A DNA stretch of 64,000 bases from Lithospermum erythrorhizon (Eukaryota; Streptophyta; Magnoliopsida; Boraginales; Boraginaceae), in NCBI GenBank assembly GCA_019722365.1, contig JADFUC010001943.1, positions 1-64,000 of the forward strand, given 5' to 3'. Position numbers and translations under genes: made by a program. Under the pieces are notes generated by a model. The model was given only the letters and a program-made list of their open reading frames with translations. It ran no database searches and was not told the origin of the DNA. Below, in pieces: positions 11,602-24,690 of the stretch (position 1 is its first letter; each line of letters starts with the position of its first letter).

Positions 11602-12785
11602 AGTTCAGATGCCTAATTTAGAGAACAAAAATCAAATAAAGACCATCAACATTCAAGTGAGGTTCTATCAGGCCAGGCCACTCTTCCAAATGCAGACCCC
11701 ATTTGGCTACTTTTTGAGTACTTTGTATATATTTGAATGTTCCTTGTGGAGTCTCATTGTTAACATGCCCATCACTGTTCTATATCCATTTACACTCTTA
11801 TACCACCACTAATAGAAGGTAATTGGAGGGATATTTACTCTCCCAATAAAAGATATTTGAGGTGTGTATCTTTCTCTCCAATTTTGAAAGAATTATTGAA
11901 TAAATTCACTATCTATCAGGTGGGGTTTGACCAAAGAGGCCACGACGGTTCTCTATTGTTCAAGACTCACTTCAGTTAATATCAACCAAGACTGGAAAAA
12001 AAATATTAGGGACATAATTGTATTCCATAAAAATTGTAATAGATATTACTCATGTTTTTTAATTCATTATTTTGGCATAAAACTTAATGGAGTCTAATTT
12101 TCTTGTATTATTTATATATGATTCAAATTCAACATATATTAGGGTGTATGTATCAAAAAAAATTAAAATTAAAATTATATTGAAAATGAATAATTAGTTT
12201 ATAAAATATGTTTCGATTATACGAATTTCAACTTAATAAAAAATATATTAACAAACAATAAAAAGATTATATATTTAGACTCATATTTTAATAGTTCAAA
12301 TTATTTTTGTTAGTTTTGGTAAAATAATATAAAGAGATTAATGATCAAAGTTTTCCAAGAAAAAATTAAATATTTTATATTTTGAAATTAAAAAAAAATT
12401 AAAAAAATCATTTAACATTTAAAAAAGTAGATAATTAACTACTAAATAATAAAGAACGTGTATGTATAATTTTTACTAATTTCAATATTAAGCAATATCT
12501 ACAACTACTTCTTAATATCATATGTATTTACTTTGTTAAAGAGTGTGGTCATGTGGAGTAAGCTGCTCCTTAATTTGTGACAATGTTGCATTTATGTATA
12601 CTAGTAATTGAGTATGTATGTTAAAAATTAATCAATTATCTTTGAATATACACTCGTTTCCATCTCTGACACTTCTCTTGTTTCTTCATATATTTCTTCT
12701 TCATGTTCTGTATTTTTATTGGGAGTTTGTCTATATACACAACTGGAAAAGTGACAAAAAATGAAAAAAAAAACAACGAGAATTG
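11602..12785. other. FKBP 3' flank and AT-rich intergenic DNA
   Basis: The stop codon at 11,599-11,601 is followed by a plausible 3' UTR, with an AATAAA-type signal at ~11,846. From ~12,000 the sequence is strongly AT-rich. A short minus-strand frame near 12,628-12,861 has no recognisable similarity. Confidence 0.4.
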
Positions 12786-12789
12786 ACTG

Positions 12790-13680
12790 GACATGATTTT
12801 TGCAGGTCAAGTAGAGATGATCGAGATGGGATTTACCGGATTTCATGTGAAAATCGAGCAATTCAGTTTTATGAAAAAATGTAAAAAATCAGAGTGGGTT
12901 ATCCAGTAGGTTAGGACCGGTTCAGTTCTTGAATTTGACAACTAATTCTGTTAGACAACTAAAATAAACAAATTTGAAATAATAAACATTAGACAACTAA
13001 AATTAGACATTAATAAACACATTGAAAATAATCTTATATAAGGTAATAACAACTAAAATTCGAAATAATAACTAAAATAATAACAAAATTAATAAACAAA
13101 TTAATAAACTAAAATTAATAAACAAATTCGAAATAATAAACAAATTAATAAACAAATTCGAAATAATAACTAAAAATAATAAACATTCGAAATAATAACT
13201 TAAAAATTGAATTAAGGGCACTTGAGTGTTTAGATCATGATAGGGGGGAGAGGTTCTTGATCGGCAATCACTTGATAGGGAATTCGAGGTTTGGGCGTTT
13301 GAGGCGAGAATTGATAAGTTTAGGTTTTGTTTTTGATTTTGGAGTCTATGATGAATGGTAGGCTATAGAGTTGCATTAAATTATTAGCTCATTTGTTAGC
13401 TGAACTTTGTGTTTATTTAGTGGGCAAGAGCCGGACGGTTATAATTCGGTCGTTCGGACCGATAACGGCGGATCCGGTCGGTTTAGTCAAAACCACCTAT
13501 TTCAAAAACCGGTCCGGTCCGACTGGTTTTTTATCAAATCCGGCCGGACGGACGGATCGAATCGAGATTGAGCAGGATCGGATTTTTATTCGAGTCCAGC
13601 GAGCCCACAGGGTCGAAAGGATGCGTCGCTTGATACGGCCGAACTCGTGGATTCTTCGCCGTAGATTTAAATAAAAATCT
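12790..13680. mobile_element. Degenerate CCGGTCC-rich repeat, hAT-MITE-like
   Basis: Starts near TAGAGATGATCGAGATGGG and carries clusters of ACCGGTTC, CCGGTCGG and CCGGTCCGAC, especially at 13,430-13,600, with an AT-rich core of AATAATAAAC repeats. The style matches the defined hAT MITE at 58,519-59,049. I could not find a matching right terminus or target duplication, so assignment and ends are tentative. Confidence 0.35.
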
Positions 13681-13994
13681 GGAAAAATAAATAAAATTCA
13701 TTATTCGTCACATTTCGACATTGTTATATATTAAAGAGAACATAAGGTAAATAAAGTAATTTATTCACATTTCATGTTATAATAGTAATTAAGGTTTTTA
13801 CACATAAGTGAGCAGAGATTAGCATTTTGACATTATACAATAATTAATACGGCGAAGGAAGCGACCTACTCGTCATTGTAAGTTTTACCACAAATGGCGT
13901 TTTAGCCATCCCCGCCTTATAACAACATGCCTTTGCTTTATTCACTTATTTGCTGCAGCTTGGCCAGGCCCTCTCCAAAACCACCACCGCTCAC
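13680..13994. other. Short unassigned spacer left of the retroelement nest
   Basis: AT-rich to ~13,860, then ~100 bases of balanced composition before the outer LTR begins. No feature is supported. Confidence 0.3.
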
Positions 13995-16245
13995 TGCAGC
14001 AAAACCGGTAATGACTCGTTAATTAATAAATTAAAATGTGAGATTATTAAATTTATTTACATAAATTTGGAAACCCAGCAATATTTATGTGATTAATGTT
14101 AATATTCGGAAGTAGTTGTCGAGATAAGTTCGCTTGAGAGGTATCGATCGAATTAAATGTTGGGTTTTACACCCGATTGGAGCTGTGGGCCCAGCAATTT
14201 CTTAACTATCAATAAGCCCAAACCATCCAAACCCATTCCCACTTTCTTTTCCTCGGCCCTTTGTTGCAGAGAGAAACTCGAAAAGTTTCGATTCTTGGCA
14301 CCTTCAATTTTCTCCTCACACGTCTCTCAGAGCTTTGGACTTCAAATTTTTTGGAGAGCTTCCCTAAATCGTCCTTTACTTTTCAAGGTAAAAGGTCGAT
14401 TTGTTGAATATTTTGGGAGATGGCCAGTTGATTGATTCTTGGGTTGTAAATTAGTTATTCTTGAGTTGAAATATAAATTGTTTGATGTAGATTCGGACGT
14501 TTTTAGGGCCGTTGACTTTTGAATTTTTGGGTTGACTTCGGTTTTATGAGATATTATTGAATATAATTATTATACGAGAACTTTAGAATTATAATATAGG
14601 AGTTGATAATGATGGAGATAATTGAGGTAGAAATGTTATTATAATTGATTAATTTAGTGATTGCGGGTTGACTTTCTCTAAAATGTGGTTGATAGTATAA
14701 ATATGTTATTGGACCATTATTGTGATTGTTTTGAGATGAAATTATGAGTTATAAGTGTTGGAAGAAAATAGGTTGAAATTAATTTTAGTAGATTTTGAGT
14801 AGTAAGCGGACTTTGGGATTAGAGGTTGATAGTAATGACTTAATTAATTGGAAAAGTTGAAATTTGGGTTGATTGAAATTGATTGGAAATGTTAGTAATT
14901 TGGATAAGGGTTGAAATTTGTTGCGAGAGTAGTAATTATATTTTCGGATGTTTACGTTCGGACTCAGGACGTGGGAACGTGATGAGGATCGATTGGTGGC
15001 AGGCGCTAGTGAGTGCCAGCCAAGGTGGAGTTATCCTCGGTTGTTACCTTATTTATGTTTGAGTGAAGTATATGGTAATTGATCTTGACTGTGTATCTGT
15101 GTTAGATGCATTATAGTATATTTATTTTTGGTGGTATTTATGTTTGAGTACATGTATGTTTGAGTGTAGGTCCTTTGAGTATGTATATGTTTGGGTGTAC
15201 TCAAGTTCGAGAATATTAATGTTATGGACGTGTCTGTGAGTATATTTTTGTTGAGTATGGGTCCTATACGAAATTTGTTGTATCGTGTATATTATGAATG
15301 CTACATTGAGATTATTGTGTGATGTTTGTATGGTTGGTATTATATGTGTGATTTGTGAATTGTTTGATTTGAGGATATTTGAGATGATGTGGGGTGTTCG
15401 AAGGGTGAGCCTGCCGGGAAAAGGATATGTTGTTGGGTGTTCGAAGGGTGAGCCTGCCGGGAAAAGGATGAAATGTTATATATGATGTTATTGTGGTTTC
15501 ATTTTCGTAAGTTATTTTATTGTTGTTGTAGTATGAACGTCGTGTTGTGAAATTTTGCTGTTTTACTCGTTTGATTATGTGATATGAGATCTGGGGTATG
15601 ACATGTGAGTTAACGTAAGCTGAATCTTCTATAATGTGTGCATTTGTTAATGATGATTATTTCTGTTATGATGCCTTGGATAGTTAGTATATTTTCCGTA
15701 TCGTATATATAAATATATCTATCTATCTTATCGCTACGTATATATATCCTTTATTGTGTACCTCATTCGGATGTGGGTAAGTTACCATCCGGGTGATTCG
15801 TTTCCACTAAGCTGTCGAGCTTACCCCTTCCTTCGGATAAGACGGGGTTCCATTGTGGTCGGCGAGTTAGGTGGTGTCAGTTGATTTACCTAGGTGAGGA
15901 CAGAGTGGTGGGATCCTCGTGATGCGTCTCTTTTATTATTTTGATGTAATCAGTTTTTACTTTTGTTTTGGGATGTTGAAATTGTAAACTATTTTCGTGG
16001 AATATTTCGTGACTTAGTTTTTGATGAAATTGTTAGGCTTTGGGTTGTATTAGATGATGCCACGATGGTTAAACTTTGTAGTACAACAGTTAAACTTTTT
16101 CAAAACTATTTTACTGCTTGTCAAATTATCAGGTTTTATGGGTTATTAAACAGGTGATTTTCGTGTCAACCATCGTATGGTACGACTCGGATATCTGAGT
16201 TGATGTATTTCGAACCTGAAGGCGTCACGACTCAGCGGGTCATTA
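13995..16245 (+). repeat. Outer element, left LTR
   Basis: Aligns along its length with 38,262-40,505. Shared landmarks include GACTCGTTAATTAATAAA near the start, the ATGTTGGGTTTTAC segment, and the GGTGTTCGAAGGGTGAGCC minisatellite at ~15,393-15,470 (two copies here). The left edge is blurred; the right LTR begins TGTAAAACCGG. The right edge lies just before the primer-binding site. Confidence 0.85.
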
Positions 16246-16249
16246 ATTA

Positions 16250-16260
16250 TGGTATCGAGC
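16250..16260 (+). other. Outer element primer-binding site (tRNA-iMet type)
   Basis: TGGTATCGAGC lies a few bases inside the left LTR. It differs by one lost base from the TGGTATCAGAGC complement of plant initiator tRNA-Met used by many Ty3-gypsy and Ty1-copia elements. Confidence 0.7.
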
Positions 16261-16379
16261 GAGGTTTCGTTTTAAGCTGGGTGTGGTGTATTATTGTCTA
16301 CGTCTAAAAGTTTTGTAAAATTTTTGTGTCATGAGGTCTTTATGAGTCTAAATTATTTTATTTGCTTTAAAGTAGACTA

Positions 16380-17110
16380 TCTAGGGATACCATCGAGAGT
16401 TGAGTTGCTTTGAATCGAATCGCTTGGGCTGTTAGGGTAGAGGTCTTCTAGAGTAGAGGCGGAGGCCAAGCTTGGTAGGGATGATGCTGGAAGAGGCCGG
16501 GGTAGACTGGCGGGGGCGGCCCAGGCGAGCTCGTGGGCTAGAGGAAGGGGGCGCGGTGAGGGCAGTGGCAGACCAACGGGTTCCCGGGGAGGAGGGGTCA
16601 CATTCTAGAGAAGTCGGAGTATGAAGATTTTGGAGGCGGTGGGAGTGGCAGAGGCCCCGGTCTGCTGACCAGTGGCATAGAGCGAGAGGTGGACGGATTG
16701 CTGGAAGCAGGTTTCTGAAGAGGAACTTTTGAGTTTCGTAGTGCCGCGACAGGAGGTTCTTGTCCAGGTGGAGGCATTAGAGAATAAGTTTGAACGATGG
16801 GTTTGGGGATGAGTTGAAGGTGAAGTTTGCGATTATTTTGGAGTTTCGAGAGGAGCTAGGAGTTGGTGGAACCATGTCCACAAATATTTGGTGGCTAGGG
16901 ATGAGATGCCGATCACTTGGGCTAGATTCGGAGAACTCTTTAGGCAAAATTTCTGTTTGGAGACTCATATGTATGCGATGGAGAAATTTGGTTCGAGATA
17001 CAACGGGGAAAACGATTGATGAGTATGAGAGAGGTTTAGCGACTTGTGCCGTTTGTTTGAGGAGTGTACCTTTAGAGCTATATAGAGATCGAGGTTTTAA
17101 ATTAGTGAAT
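16380..17110 (+). pseudogene. Outer element gag, degenerate
   Basis: A gag-type core is visible in shifting frames. Around 16,864-17,100 the plus strand encodes WARFGELFRQNF followed by a decayed YEARF-like stretch, the usual pattern of the Retrotrans_gag domain (capsid). Several stops and indels interrupt it. From 17,110 to ~17,930 no domain can be assigned; the zinc knuckle and protease expected there are not legible. Confidence 0.6.
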
Positions 17111-17939
17111 TGAGATTCGTGAAATTTGTCCTTGTTTACTTACACCAGGTTTCACCAGTTGAGGAATGCAGCGTTGTAGGTGGAGAGGGACATAGAAGAA
17201 TCTAGAGGTTAAAAGAGAGGGAGGTCGATGTATTTGGGCTGGGCAGCAAGCCGAGATTTCGAGAGGAGCTTGTGGCCGCCAGGCGAGCCATTGATTACAC
17301 CGTCTGTTTGACCCAGTTTTCGGGGAGGCTTTCTCGGGCGTACCGTGTACTCCTAGGATAGTGGTTTTCGGGTAGTATTTAAGGTGTTCGGCGGATATGC
17401 GTGTTGATGTTATCGATTAATAGGCGAGTGGGCCTGAGGCGAGGATTGTCGGCACCGGAGGGTGTCGTGTTTCCGATGTCGGTAGCCGAGAGGAATTTGC
17501 AAATTTATGTCCTTAACATGTGGAGTGCAATTAGAAGCGGCCACTTAAAGTTCGACACAGTTTGTAAGAGGTGGAATTCAGGGTAATCGAGGTGGACGAT
17601 TTGGAGAGACGGGCGGAGTAGGGGCCGAGATTTGGTGGTAGATCGACGGGTGTAGCGGGTAGCAGTATGAGTGGAGTTGGCATGGGCGGAGAGGCGATTA
17701 ATGCTGATCATAGCGGCGGGAGGCACGAGATATTAGAATGGTGAAACGGTACCCTATCTTTCTACGTGGTCTTGATGCTCCGTATTGTTTGATTAAGATT
17801 CCGCGCTCTTTATATCTCGAGATTTTGCTTGCTAAAGGCTATCTTTGAGTTCTGAACAGCATCGAGATGCAGATTGATAACAATGACACGGTGGGGAGTC
17901 GGTTGAGGTAATTGAGGTTTATAGTAAATGTCCACTTGA

Positions 17940-19170
17940 GTGTTGATGTCGTGTATTAGAAGTGGATGCTGTTACCCTTTGAGTTGAGTGGTTTTGACTT
18001 GATTTTGGGAATGGATTGGTTGGGGAAACACCATGCTGTAATAAATTGTCACCGTAAGGAGATTGTGTTTACTAGCCCGGTAGGCCTGAATTACGAGTTG
18101 TTGGGGATATGAGAGTTTTATCGTCTTGTGTGATCTCGGTGTTGGAAGCTCGTAAGTTACTGAACAAGGGATGTATGGGGTATTTGGGTTACATAACGGA
18201 CTTGAAGAAAGATGAGCTAAACAATGTCAGTTGTGGGAGGAATTCAAGGATGTGTTTCGAAAGATTTGCGAGACTACCTCGAGCAGAGAGATTGAATTTT
18301 CGATCGAAGTGATGCAAGGAGCGGCTCGAATATCTATGGCGCGTCTGAGAATGGCTCAGCGAGTTGAAAGAGGTGAACAGCGATTCTGCGAGGAGTTGTT
18401 GGAAAAGGGATTTATAAGGCGAGTTATTCTCCGTAGGGTGCTCGGTATTGTGCGTCAAAAGAAGAGATGGAACGTGAAACTTTGTATTGATTAAACGGAG
18501 TTGAACAAAGTGACTATGAGCAGTACCCATTGCCAAGGATTGATGATCTTTTGACAAGGCGAAGAGAGTGCGAGGTCTTTTCAAAAAGTGATTTGAGTCT
18601 AAATATCACGGTGAGAATTAAGGAAGATGATATATCAAAATCGTGATTTCGAGCAAAGATACGGACATTATGAGTTCTTGATCTTAGTTTGGGTTGACAA
18701 ATGCACTGACTTTGGTTTGATGAATCGTGTTTTCGGGAGTTCTTGGATAGTTCGTGCTTGTATTTATTGATGACATCTTAATCTATTTTAAGAGTGAGTT
18801 GGTGGCGTTTGAGAAGTATTGAAATCTTACGGGTAAATCAGTTGTACGCAAAGTTTTCAAAGTGTGAATTTTGGTTGGGGAAGGTACAATTCTTGGGTCA
18901 CGTTATCTCGGGCGAAGGTGTCAGTGTGGACCCACAAAAGGTGGAAGCGGTGATGAATTGGGAGAGGTCTTGAGTGAGGTGAGAAGTTTCTTAGGTTTAG
19001 TTGGATATTATAGAAGATTCATACAAGACTTGGTTGATGTTGCTCCGATGACCAAGTTGACAAGGAAGGGTGTACTGTTTGTTTTGGACGAAGAGTGTGA
19101 TACTGTTTCAATGTGAAGGAGATTCACTAAAACACGGTGTTATCATATCGTCAAGGAGCGAGGGGTATGG
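17940..19170 (+). pseudogene. Outer element protease/reverse transcriptase, 5' part, degenerate
   Basis: DLILGMDWLGKHHAVI is at ~17,998-18,045. The RT entry segment EFKDVF is at ~18,240, the VFIDDI catalytic aspartates of RT at ~18,760, and the RT connection SFLGLVGYYRRFI at ~18,988-19,025. Frames shift repeatedly. The coding sequence is cut at 19,170, in the RNase H entry, by the first LTR of the inner element and continues at ~36,309. Confidence 0.8.
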
Positions 19171-19405
19171 TGTAATAACCCGTTACGAAAAAAAAAAAAT
19201 TTAAAATTAAATTTTCGATTATTTGGTGGGACCGAGAATACTATAATTTTTCGATGATATTTATTTAAGTAAAATTTTTGAGCAATTTCATTTTATAATT
19301 TAGTAGTGTTTGCCATGGAAAATTTTATCTTTGAATCGGGTTCGTGGAGATTTAGAGTACGATAAGCGGAGGAGTGCTTAAAGCCCGACGGGACTCAAAT
19401 TTTTT

Positions 19406-19413
19406 TATAAATA
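19406..19413 (+). promoter_or_regulatory. LTR 1 TATA box candidate
   Basis: TATAAATA lies ~235 bases into the LTR. It is retained at the equivalent place in LTR 2 (26,648-26,655) and LTR 3 (33,948-33,955), as expected for an LTR RNA polymerase II promoter. It is not retained in the copy at 61,968. Confidence 0.55.
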
Positions 19414-20830
19414 TCTTCTTGAGCTTATCCTCGTATCATAAAACCAAATTAAATCATCTTGTCTTGTTAGTTTGGCAGAAATACTTCCTCACTTGAACAT
19501 TTTTTTCCATTTCTCTCTTCAATTGTCATTTCGAACTCAAAACCGTTTGTAGTATTGTTATATCGTCATTCTCTTCCAGTTAAAGGTAAGAAATTTCAGA
19601 ATCTTTGAAGATATTTCTTGGGTTTTGAAGATAGTTGACTTTTACATAATTTAATTTTATGATAAATCTTAGTTGGTTATGGGTTACGTAGCGTATATAA
19701 GTGATGAATTACGTGATTTGAGATCGTTTGAGGGCGTTATGGTTGAGTTGACTTTTGGGGGTTTCGATTGACTTTTTTATGTGGATGTTGTTATGAGACT
19801 TTAAATGTGTAGGAGGTTATATTGGGACCTTATTATAGTTGTTTTGATGTTAAATTGGTGATTTAAAACGGATTTAAGGGAGTTATGTCGAAAAAGTGAA
19901 AATTTCAAATTGAGTTATATATGGTAGTATTTCGGGGTATAGATTGTTAGTGTAGACATTGATTAATTAGAATGACTTATAAGTTGATTTGTAATGAGAA
20001 AGTGATAAGATGGAAATTTGAGAGGATCGATTGGGTTGTGTCCGATGGGATTATAATTGATGGTTTATCGTCAAATTTAGACCATTTAGAAATAGTTCTA
20101 AAATTAGTTATGTATCCTCTAAACGGTATATAGTAATAGGTTTTGATCATACTTTTGGGTATTTTATTTAGGCGTTGATCGTGGAAAAGAGGCGGAGTTA
20201 CCTTGATTGTCTTTACATGAAAGGTTTTGCGGTAGCTAGCGGAGGTGAGTCTTATCTCCTTGGTGTTACTACGTACTTACCTTGATTTGTGATATACATG
20301 TTATTGTGGTGTGATTATGTGAGAATGAGGTACATGTCATTGTGTTATGATTATGAATGATATACATGTAATTGTTGTGTTCATGATTGTGTTTATTGGT
20401 ATTTGTGTTGGAGGTACGTAATGGCTTGAACTCCCAACTTATATTTCTGTACTCTGTGGCCTTGTCGGCACTATTATATTTTGTGGCCTTGTCGGCACTT
20501 TGGATATGTTTGTGGCACTTTGTCGTGATTGTGATTGATTCTGATTGTGGGATGTTTTAGCGTGTCTTTGTAATACTGTTTGGGAGTAGAGTAGTTGTTG
20601 GGTTATGTGTGAGTTTGAGGCCTTGAGTATCAGGGGGTGACCACATAGTTGGGATTACTAGGATTAGGTGACTCTCACTTGCTTTGCGAGGGATGTCACG
20701 TGGCCTTATTATTTTATCTTACGGTATAAGCGTGCAGTTTGTATAAACGGTGTTATAAGAAGCGGTATATTTCTCTTTTGATCTAACATGCATTGTCGGT
20801 GTGTATACTCGGTATAGCTTGCGGTTTGGC

Positions 20831-20848
20831 CTTATACTTCGGTATAAG
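20831..20848 (+). repeat. Hairpin CTTATAC-TTCG-GTATAAG in LTR
   Basis: A perfect 7-bp stem closed by C(TTCG)G; as RNA this is the unusually stable UUCG tetraloop. A second copy with loop TTTG is at 20,925-20,942. Variants recur in LTRs 2 and 3 and in the LTR at 61,968, where the stem is kept but the loop is TTTGT. They lie downstream of the TATA box, so would be in the transcript. Confidence 0.65.
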
Positions 20849-21734
20849 AGCGGTATGAGTCTTTGATCACTTCTTTGTGTGCATTGTCGATGTGTACATG
20901 CCTACGGTATAGCGTGCAGTTGGCCTTATACTTTGGTATAAGAAGCGGTGTTTGTGCTTGATTTGATCCGTTCACGTAGCTAGGCGATTGAGTATATGCG
21001 CATTAGAGGTTGGTATACTTGTGGAGATATGAGATAGAAGGTGATGACTAGATTTATAGTCGATGTTGAGTCTGTGATTTCGTTTGGGTGATTGTGTGCT
21101 TTATTGAGACCCAGCCACATTATATCTTAACATGTTATGCACGAGACGCTTCTTGAAACTGTGTGACTGATTAGATAGTCACGGATATATGTATATTATT
21201 CATATTTATTTATTAAAATTCGACTATCTGGATTTCGTATGGTAAGTTCACCCACTGTGTTAAGTTTAGCGGCTTCCTTTTCGCTATGGGTGGCATTTTC
21301 ATTTGTGCCGGGTTGACGGGTGGCTAGATTGAGCCAAGAGGCATTGGAGAGTTTGTTCAGTGGCTAGGTGAGCATCGGGTGGTGAGGATCTCCACGGTCT
21401 CATTTTGATGTGTTGTCGGCCGGTTTTCATTGTTAATATTTCCTTTTTGAAACCTTGTAATAGGTAGTCATTTTGTATTCGGAGACTCCGTGCATTATCA
21501 TACATTTATGCTTACGGCATTACTTTATTTTGAGATATGTTGTATATATATATATGGGTTGGTTGTTTAGATATCAACTGATGGATTATAAATTTTAAAA
21601 ACTGTTTTGATTTGGAAACTTAATTGTGATAACATTTTTGGATGAAAGCAATTGTATTTTAAGCCCAGAATTAAATCCGTCGGTTTGGTGACTATGGTAT
21701 TCAGTTTTAATGACTACGCCTCGAGTGACAGAAC

Positions 21735-21746
21735 TGATATCGGAGA
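21735..21746 (+). other. Inner element primer-binding site, first internal region (degenerate)
   Basis: TGATATCGGAGA occupies the place of TGGTATCAGAGC, the initiator-tRNA-Met complement. The second internal region retains a better copy at 29,015. Confidence 0.5.
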
Positions 21747-21942
21747 ACTTGGGTTGATTTCTTTGGAGTTATACATTGTGGTTGTGAAATCATTTGTTTT
21801 CCTTGAGTGGGTTGTGAGTGGTGTCTTTTGTTAAAATGCAGATGCTTTCTTTTGTTGCGTGGTGAGGATGCCACCAGTGCATTGGGCGAGGTAGGCGGGG
21901 GGTGCCGGTAGGCCCCGGAGGGGGCCATTTGGTAGAGTATAG

Positions 21943-22630
21943 ATGTCGATGAGTACGAGCGTGGACCGGCGGGGTCGGGTGCATTATACAGAGGTTGAGG
22001 TAGACCTCGTAGAGAGTGAATGCTCGGGTGGCGGCGGCGGAGGTCGAGGAATTTCGAGCAAGTTGTTTGACAGGTTTCTGAAGAGGGATCCTCCGAAGTT
22101 TTCGGGGGGTTCGCCGGAGCAGGCTATTGAGTTCATCCGAGATATGAAGACAATCTTTGAGCCAATGGGAATTGTGGGCGAGATGAGAGTGAAGTTTGCT
22201 ACTTATAGACTTCGTGAGGGGTGCCCATGGTGGGAGAACTGGTGCGTCTCGTGAGAGGGGAGGTTCATGCAGGGGCGATTTGTTGAGCTCTTTCAGGAGA
22301 ATTGTGCTTGAGACCCATATGGCGGCCTTGCAGAAGTGTTGATTTCGTTGACCTGAGGGTTCGAAGTCGATGGAGATGCGAACAATTCGGTGATTTGTGC
22401 CGACTACTTCTGATGTTTATCGGTAGAAGCGAAGAGGATCCACTTGGAGTTCGGGGTTGGATTGGCGACGGAGATCGTCACGGATCTGTGATGGTTTTAC
22501 TAGTTTCCATCTTTGTGAGAATGCGGCCACGAAGATGGAAATGGGTTAAGCAGGCAGGCGAGTGGATCGGAGAAGTCGGCACGAGACTTTCTATTCGGTA
22601 GGCCTTACAGCTCCCCAGAGTTCGAGAGGA
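21943..22630 (+). pseudogene. Inner element copy 1 gag, degenerate
   Basis: The open stretch 21,943-22,254 encodes RDPPKFSGGSPEQAIEFI and then FEPMGIVGEMRVKFATYRL, the capsid start typical of plant Ty3-gypsy Gag. A stop at ~22,252 and later frame shifts break the remainder. From 22,630 to 23,040 sequence homologous to the gag tail is too decayed to assign a zinc knuckle with confidence. Confidence 0.75.
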
Positions 22631-23044
22631 CGGACCCGTAGTCGTCTGGCGAGTCAACGGTGCTCCGGCAGTTCGCCCAGAGTTATTCAGCTGCTCCTTA
22701 CACGGTGGGGCGCCTGCGAATGCGGGGTTGAGTAGTCTTCCGGGGTTGAAAGCGGTGTCATTACCGTTCTTGGTCAGTTAGGCCTGGGTGGCAGGATTGC
22801 CGGGTGAGGGTGGTCGTATGTTTATCGTGCCGGGGCAGGGACATGCGAGGATTGTCCCGATTTATTAGAGAGAGAGGTGCTAATGCGTCGGCGCCCGTTC
22901 GACTGTCAGGCGGTTGCTCAGGAAGTCGTGGTGGTGATTCGGCCGTGGAGGCCGGATATGGAGCTAGCAGGACCTCATAGGAGTGCAGGTAGGTAGCGAT
23001 GCGGCGGGCTGGTCGAGCGAATTCATCTTACTCGTGAGGAGGCC

Positions 23045-23480
23045 AATTTGGTGGTGGCAGGTACATTATTTACGTGTGATATTAAGGCCGAGTGTTGTTT
23101 GATTACGGGGCTCAGCGTTCTTTTGTGTCTCGAGTTTTATTCTGCTTTATACGTATGTTGTGTGCCTTTACTGTCCTTGAGATTATATGGCGCTACTAGG
23201 GAGTCGGTTGTGGTTAGATTTGCATATAGAAGCATCTTTGATTGTATGTAGTCGAGTCATTGTCACATTGATTTACTTCCATTTGAAACTTCGATTTGAT
23301 CTTGTCTTGGGTATGGACCCAGTTTGGGAAACATCATGCGTTATTGATTGCCATCGGAAGGAGATTACTTTGTGGAGTTCGAAGGGAAGACAAGATATCC
23401 GGTTGTGGGAGGCAGAAAGATTTTGCCTTGAGTTTTGTGTCGGCGAGGCTAGGGAGGATGATTGAGAGAAAGGGTGTGTT
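23045..23480 (+). pseudogene. Inner element copy 1 aspartic protease region, degenerate
   Basis: Encodes GTLFTCDIKAECC at the retropepsin entry. The D-T-G/D-S-G active-site triad cannot be read intact. A decayed form of the LGMDW segment follows at ~23,305. The matching region in copy 2 is 30,380-30,770. Confidence 0.6.
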
Positions 23481-23529
23481 GGATTCTTGGGATATGTGGT
23501 TGATTTGAGTAGGGAAGAGAAACGGAGGC

Positions 23530-24230
23530 TGGAAGGTATGCGGGTTGTTAGAGTTCAAGGATGTTTTCTGAGGACTTACAGGTTGCCGCGAGAAAGGAGA
23601 TCGAATTTGCTATTGAGTTATTAAAGTGCGGCGCCCAATTTCTCTTCCACCGTGCGGATGGCTCGGCCGAGTTGCGAGAATTGCGGGACTTCGATTCGAG
23701 GAATTGTTGGACAAGGGATTCATCAGACCGAGTGTATCTCCGTGGGGTGCACCAGTGTTGTTTGTGAAAAAGAAGGATGGTTCTATGAGGCTGTGTATTG
23801 ACTACAGACAGTTGAATAAAGTGACTATTAAGAACCGATACCCATTGCCCAGAATTGATGATTTGTTGCCAAGGTTCTCGAAGATTGATTTCCGGTCTGG
23901 TTATCATCAGTTGAGGATCAAAGGGGAGGATATTCCGAAATCAGCTTTCCGATCTCGTTATGGGCATTATGAGTTTATAGTGATGCCATTTGGATTGGCA
24001 AAATGCACCGAGCACTATCGATTTGATGAACCGAGTATTTCGAGTATTTGGATGAGTTTGTGGTGGTCTTCATTGATGATATTTTGATATATTCGGAGGG
24101 AGGAGGAACATGAGGCATTTGCAGTTGTTTGGGGACAGAGACGGACGCCGGTTGTATGCCAAGTTTTCCAAATGTAGGTTGGTTGGTGGAGATGCGATTC
24201 TGAGACATGTTATTTCTGAGGGGTATTTGT
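23530..24230 (+). pseudogene. Inner element copy 1 reverse transcriptase, degenerate
   Basis: The clearest pol segment of the window. 23,626-24,087 is open and encodes [38 protein letters not shown] and [14 protein letters not shown]. The FIDDILIYS catalytic motif follows at ~24,070. An indel just before that motif, plus others upstream, break the polyprotein. Confidence 0.88.
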
Positions 24231-24399
24231 GTTGATCCAAGTTGGGCGTGAACAGTGGGCGTCAGTGTTGAGTGAGAGTTTCTTAGAGGTTAGGCCCAGT
24301 TGTCCCACAGAGGGAATTCATCAAGACTTCTCTTTGTCCTTGGCCATTGACCGGGTTGACGAGAAGGGTTAGTTTATGGGATGATGATTGTGAGGCCCT

Positions 24400-24690
24400 T
24401 CGGGGTATTAAAGGGAAGTTGACTACGTCGGTGTTGTGATACCGTCACGGTTAGAGACTCGTGATTTATAGCGATACTTATCGGGGATTGGGGTGTTGAT
24501 GCGAGAATGGGAAGGTGATTGCCTATGCTTCCCGGCCGGTTAATCACGAGGAAGAAGCCCCATCGACTCGTGATCTTGAGCTAGCGGCGATAGTCTTTGC
24601 GTTGAAATTGTGGAGACATTATCTGTATGGGGTTAAATGCCAGATTTTTACTGATCATAAGAGTTTGATATCCTCGGCCTTGAGAGAGAT
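24400..24690 (+). pseudogene. Inner element copy 1 RNase H, degenerate
   Basis: VIYSDTYRGLG (the first catalytic Asp region), then across frame shifts [33 protein letters not shown] and FTDHKSLI. This is the standard gypsy RNase H order, with a stop right after the first motif. Confidence 0.8.

Larger units (their letters stand above)
19171..21733 (+). repeat. Inner element LTR 1
   Basis: Starts TGTAATAACCCG and runs to just before the degenerate primer-binding site at ~21,735. It shares with LTRs 2 and 3 the CCATGGAAAATTTTATC block, a TATAAATA box, the AAAGGTAAGAAATTTC block, CTTATAC hairpin repeats (~20,720-20,945) and the terminal TTTTAATGACT segment. Confidence 0.85.

Noticed and set aside
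11155..11812. Overlapping plus-strand open frames around the FKBP 3' exons
   Set aside because: They read across introns in other frames. Only the pieces consistent with GT..AG junctions and FKBP sequence are retained.
12628..12861. Minus-strand gene of 77 codons
   Set aside because: Short, no family similarity, and lies at the edge of a degenerate repeat.
15285..15485. Plus-strand open frame in the outer LTR (and its twin at 39,495)
   Set aside because: It lies in LTR sequence and includes the minisatellite. The twin shows it is duplicated LTR, not a gene.
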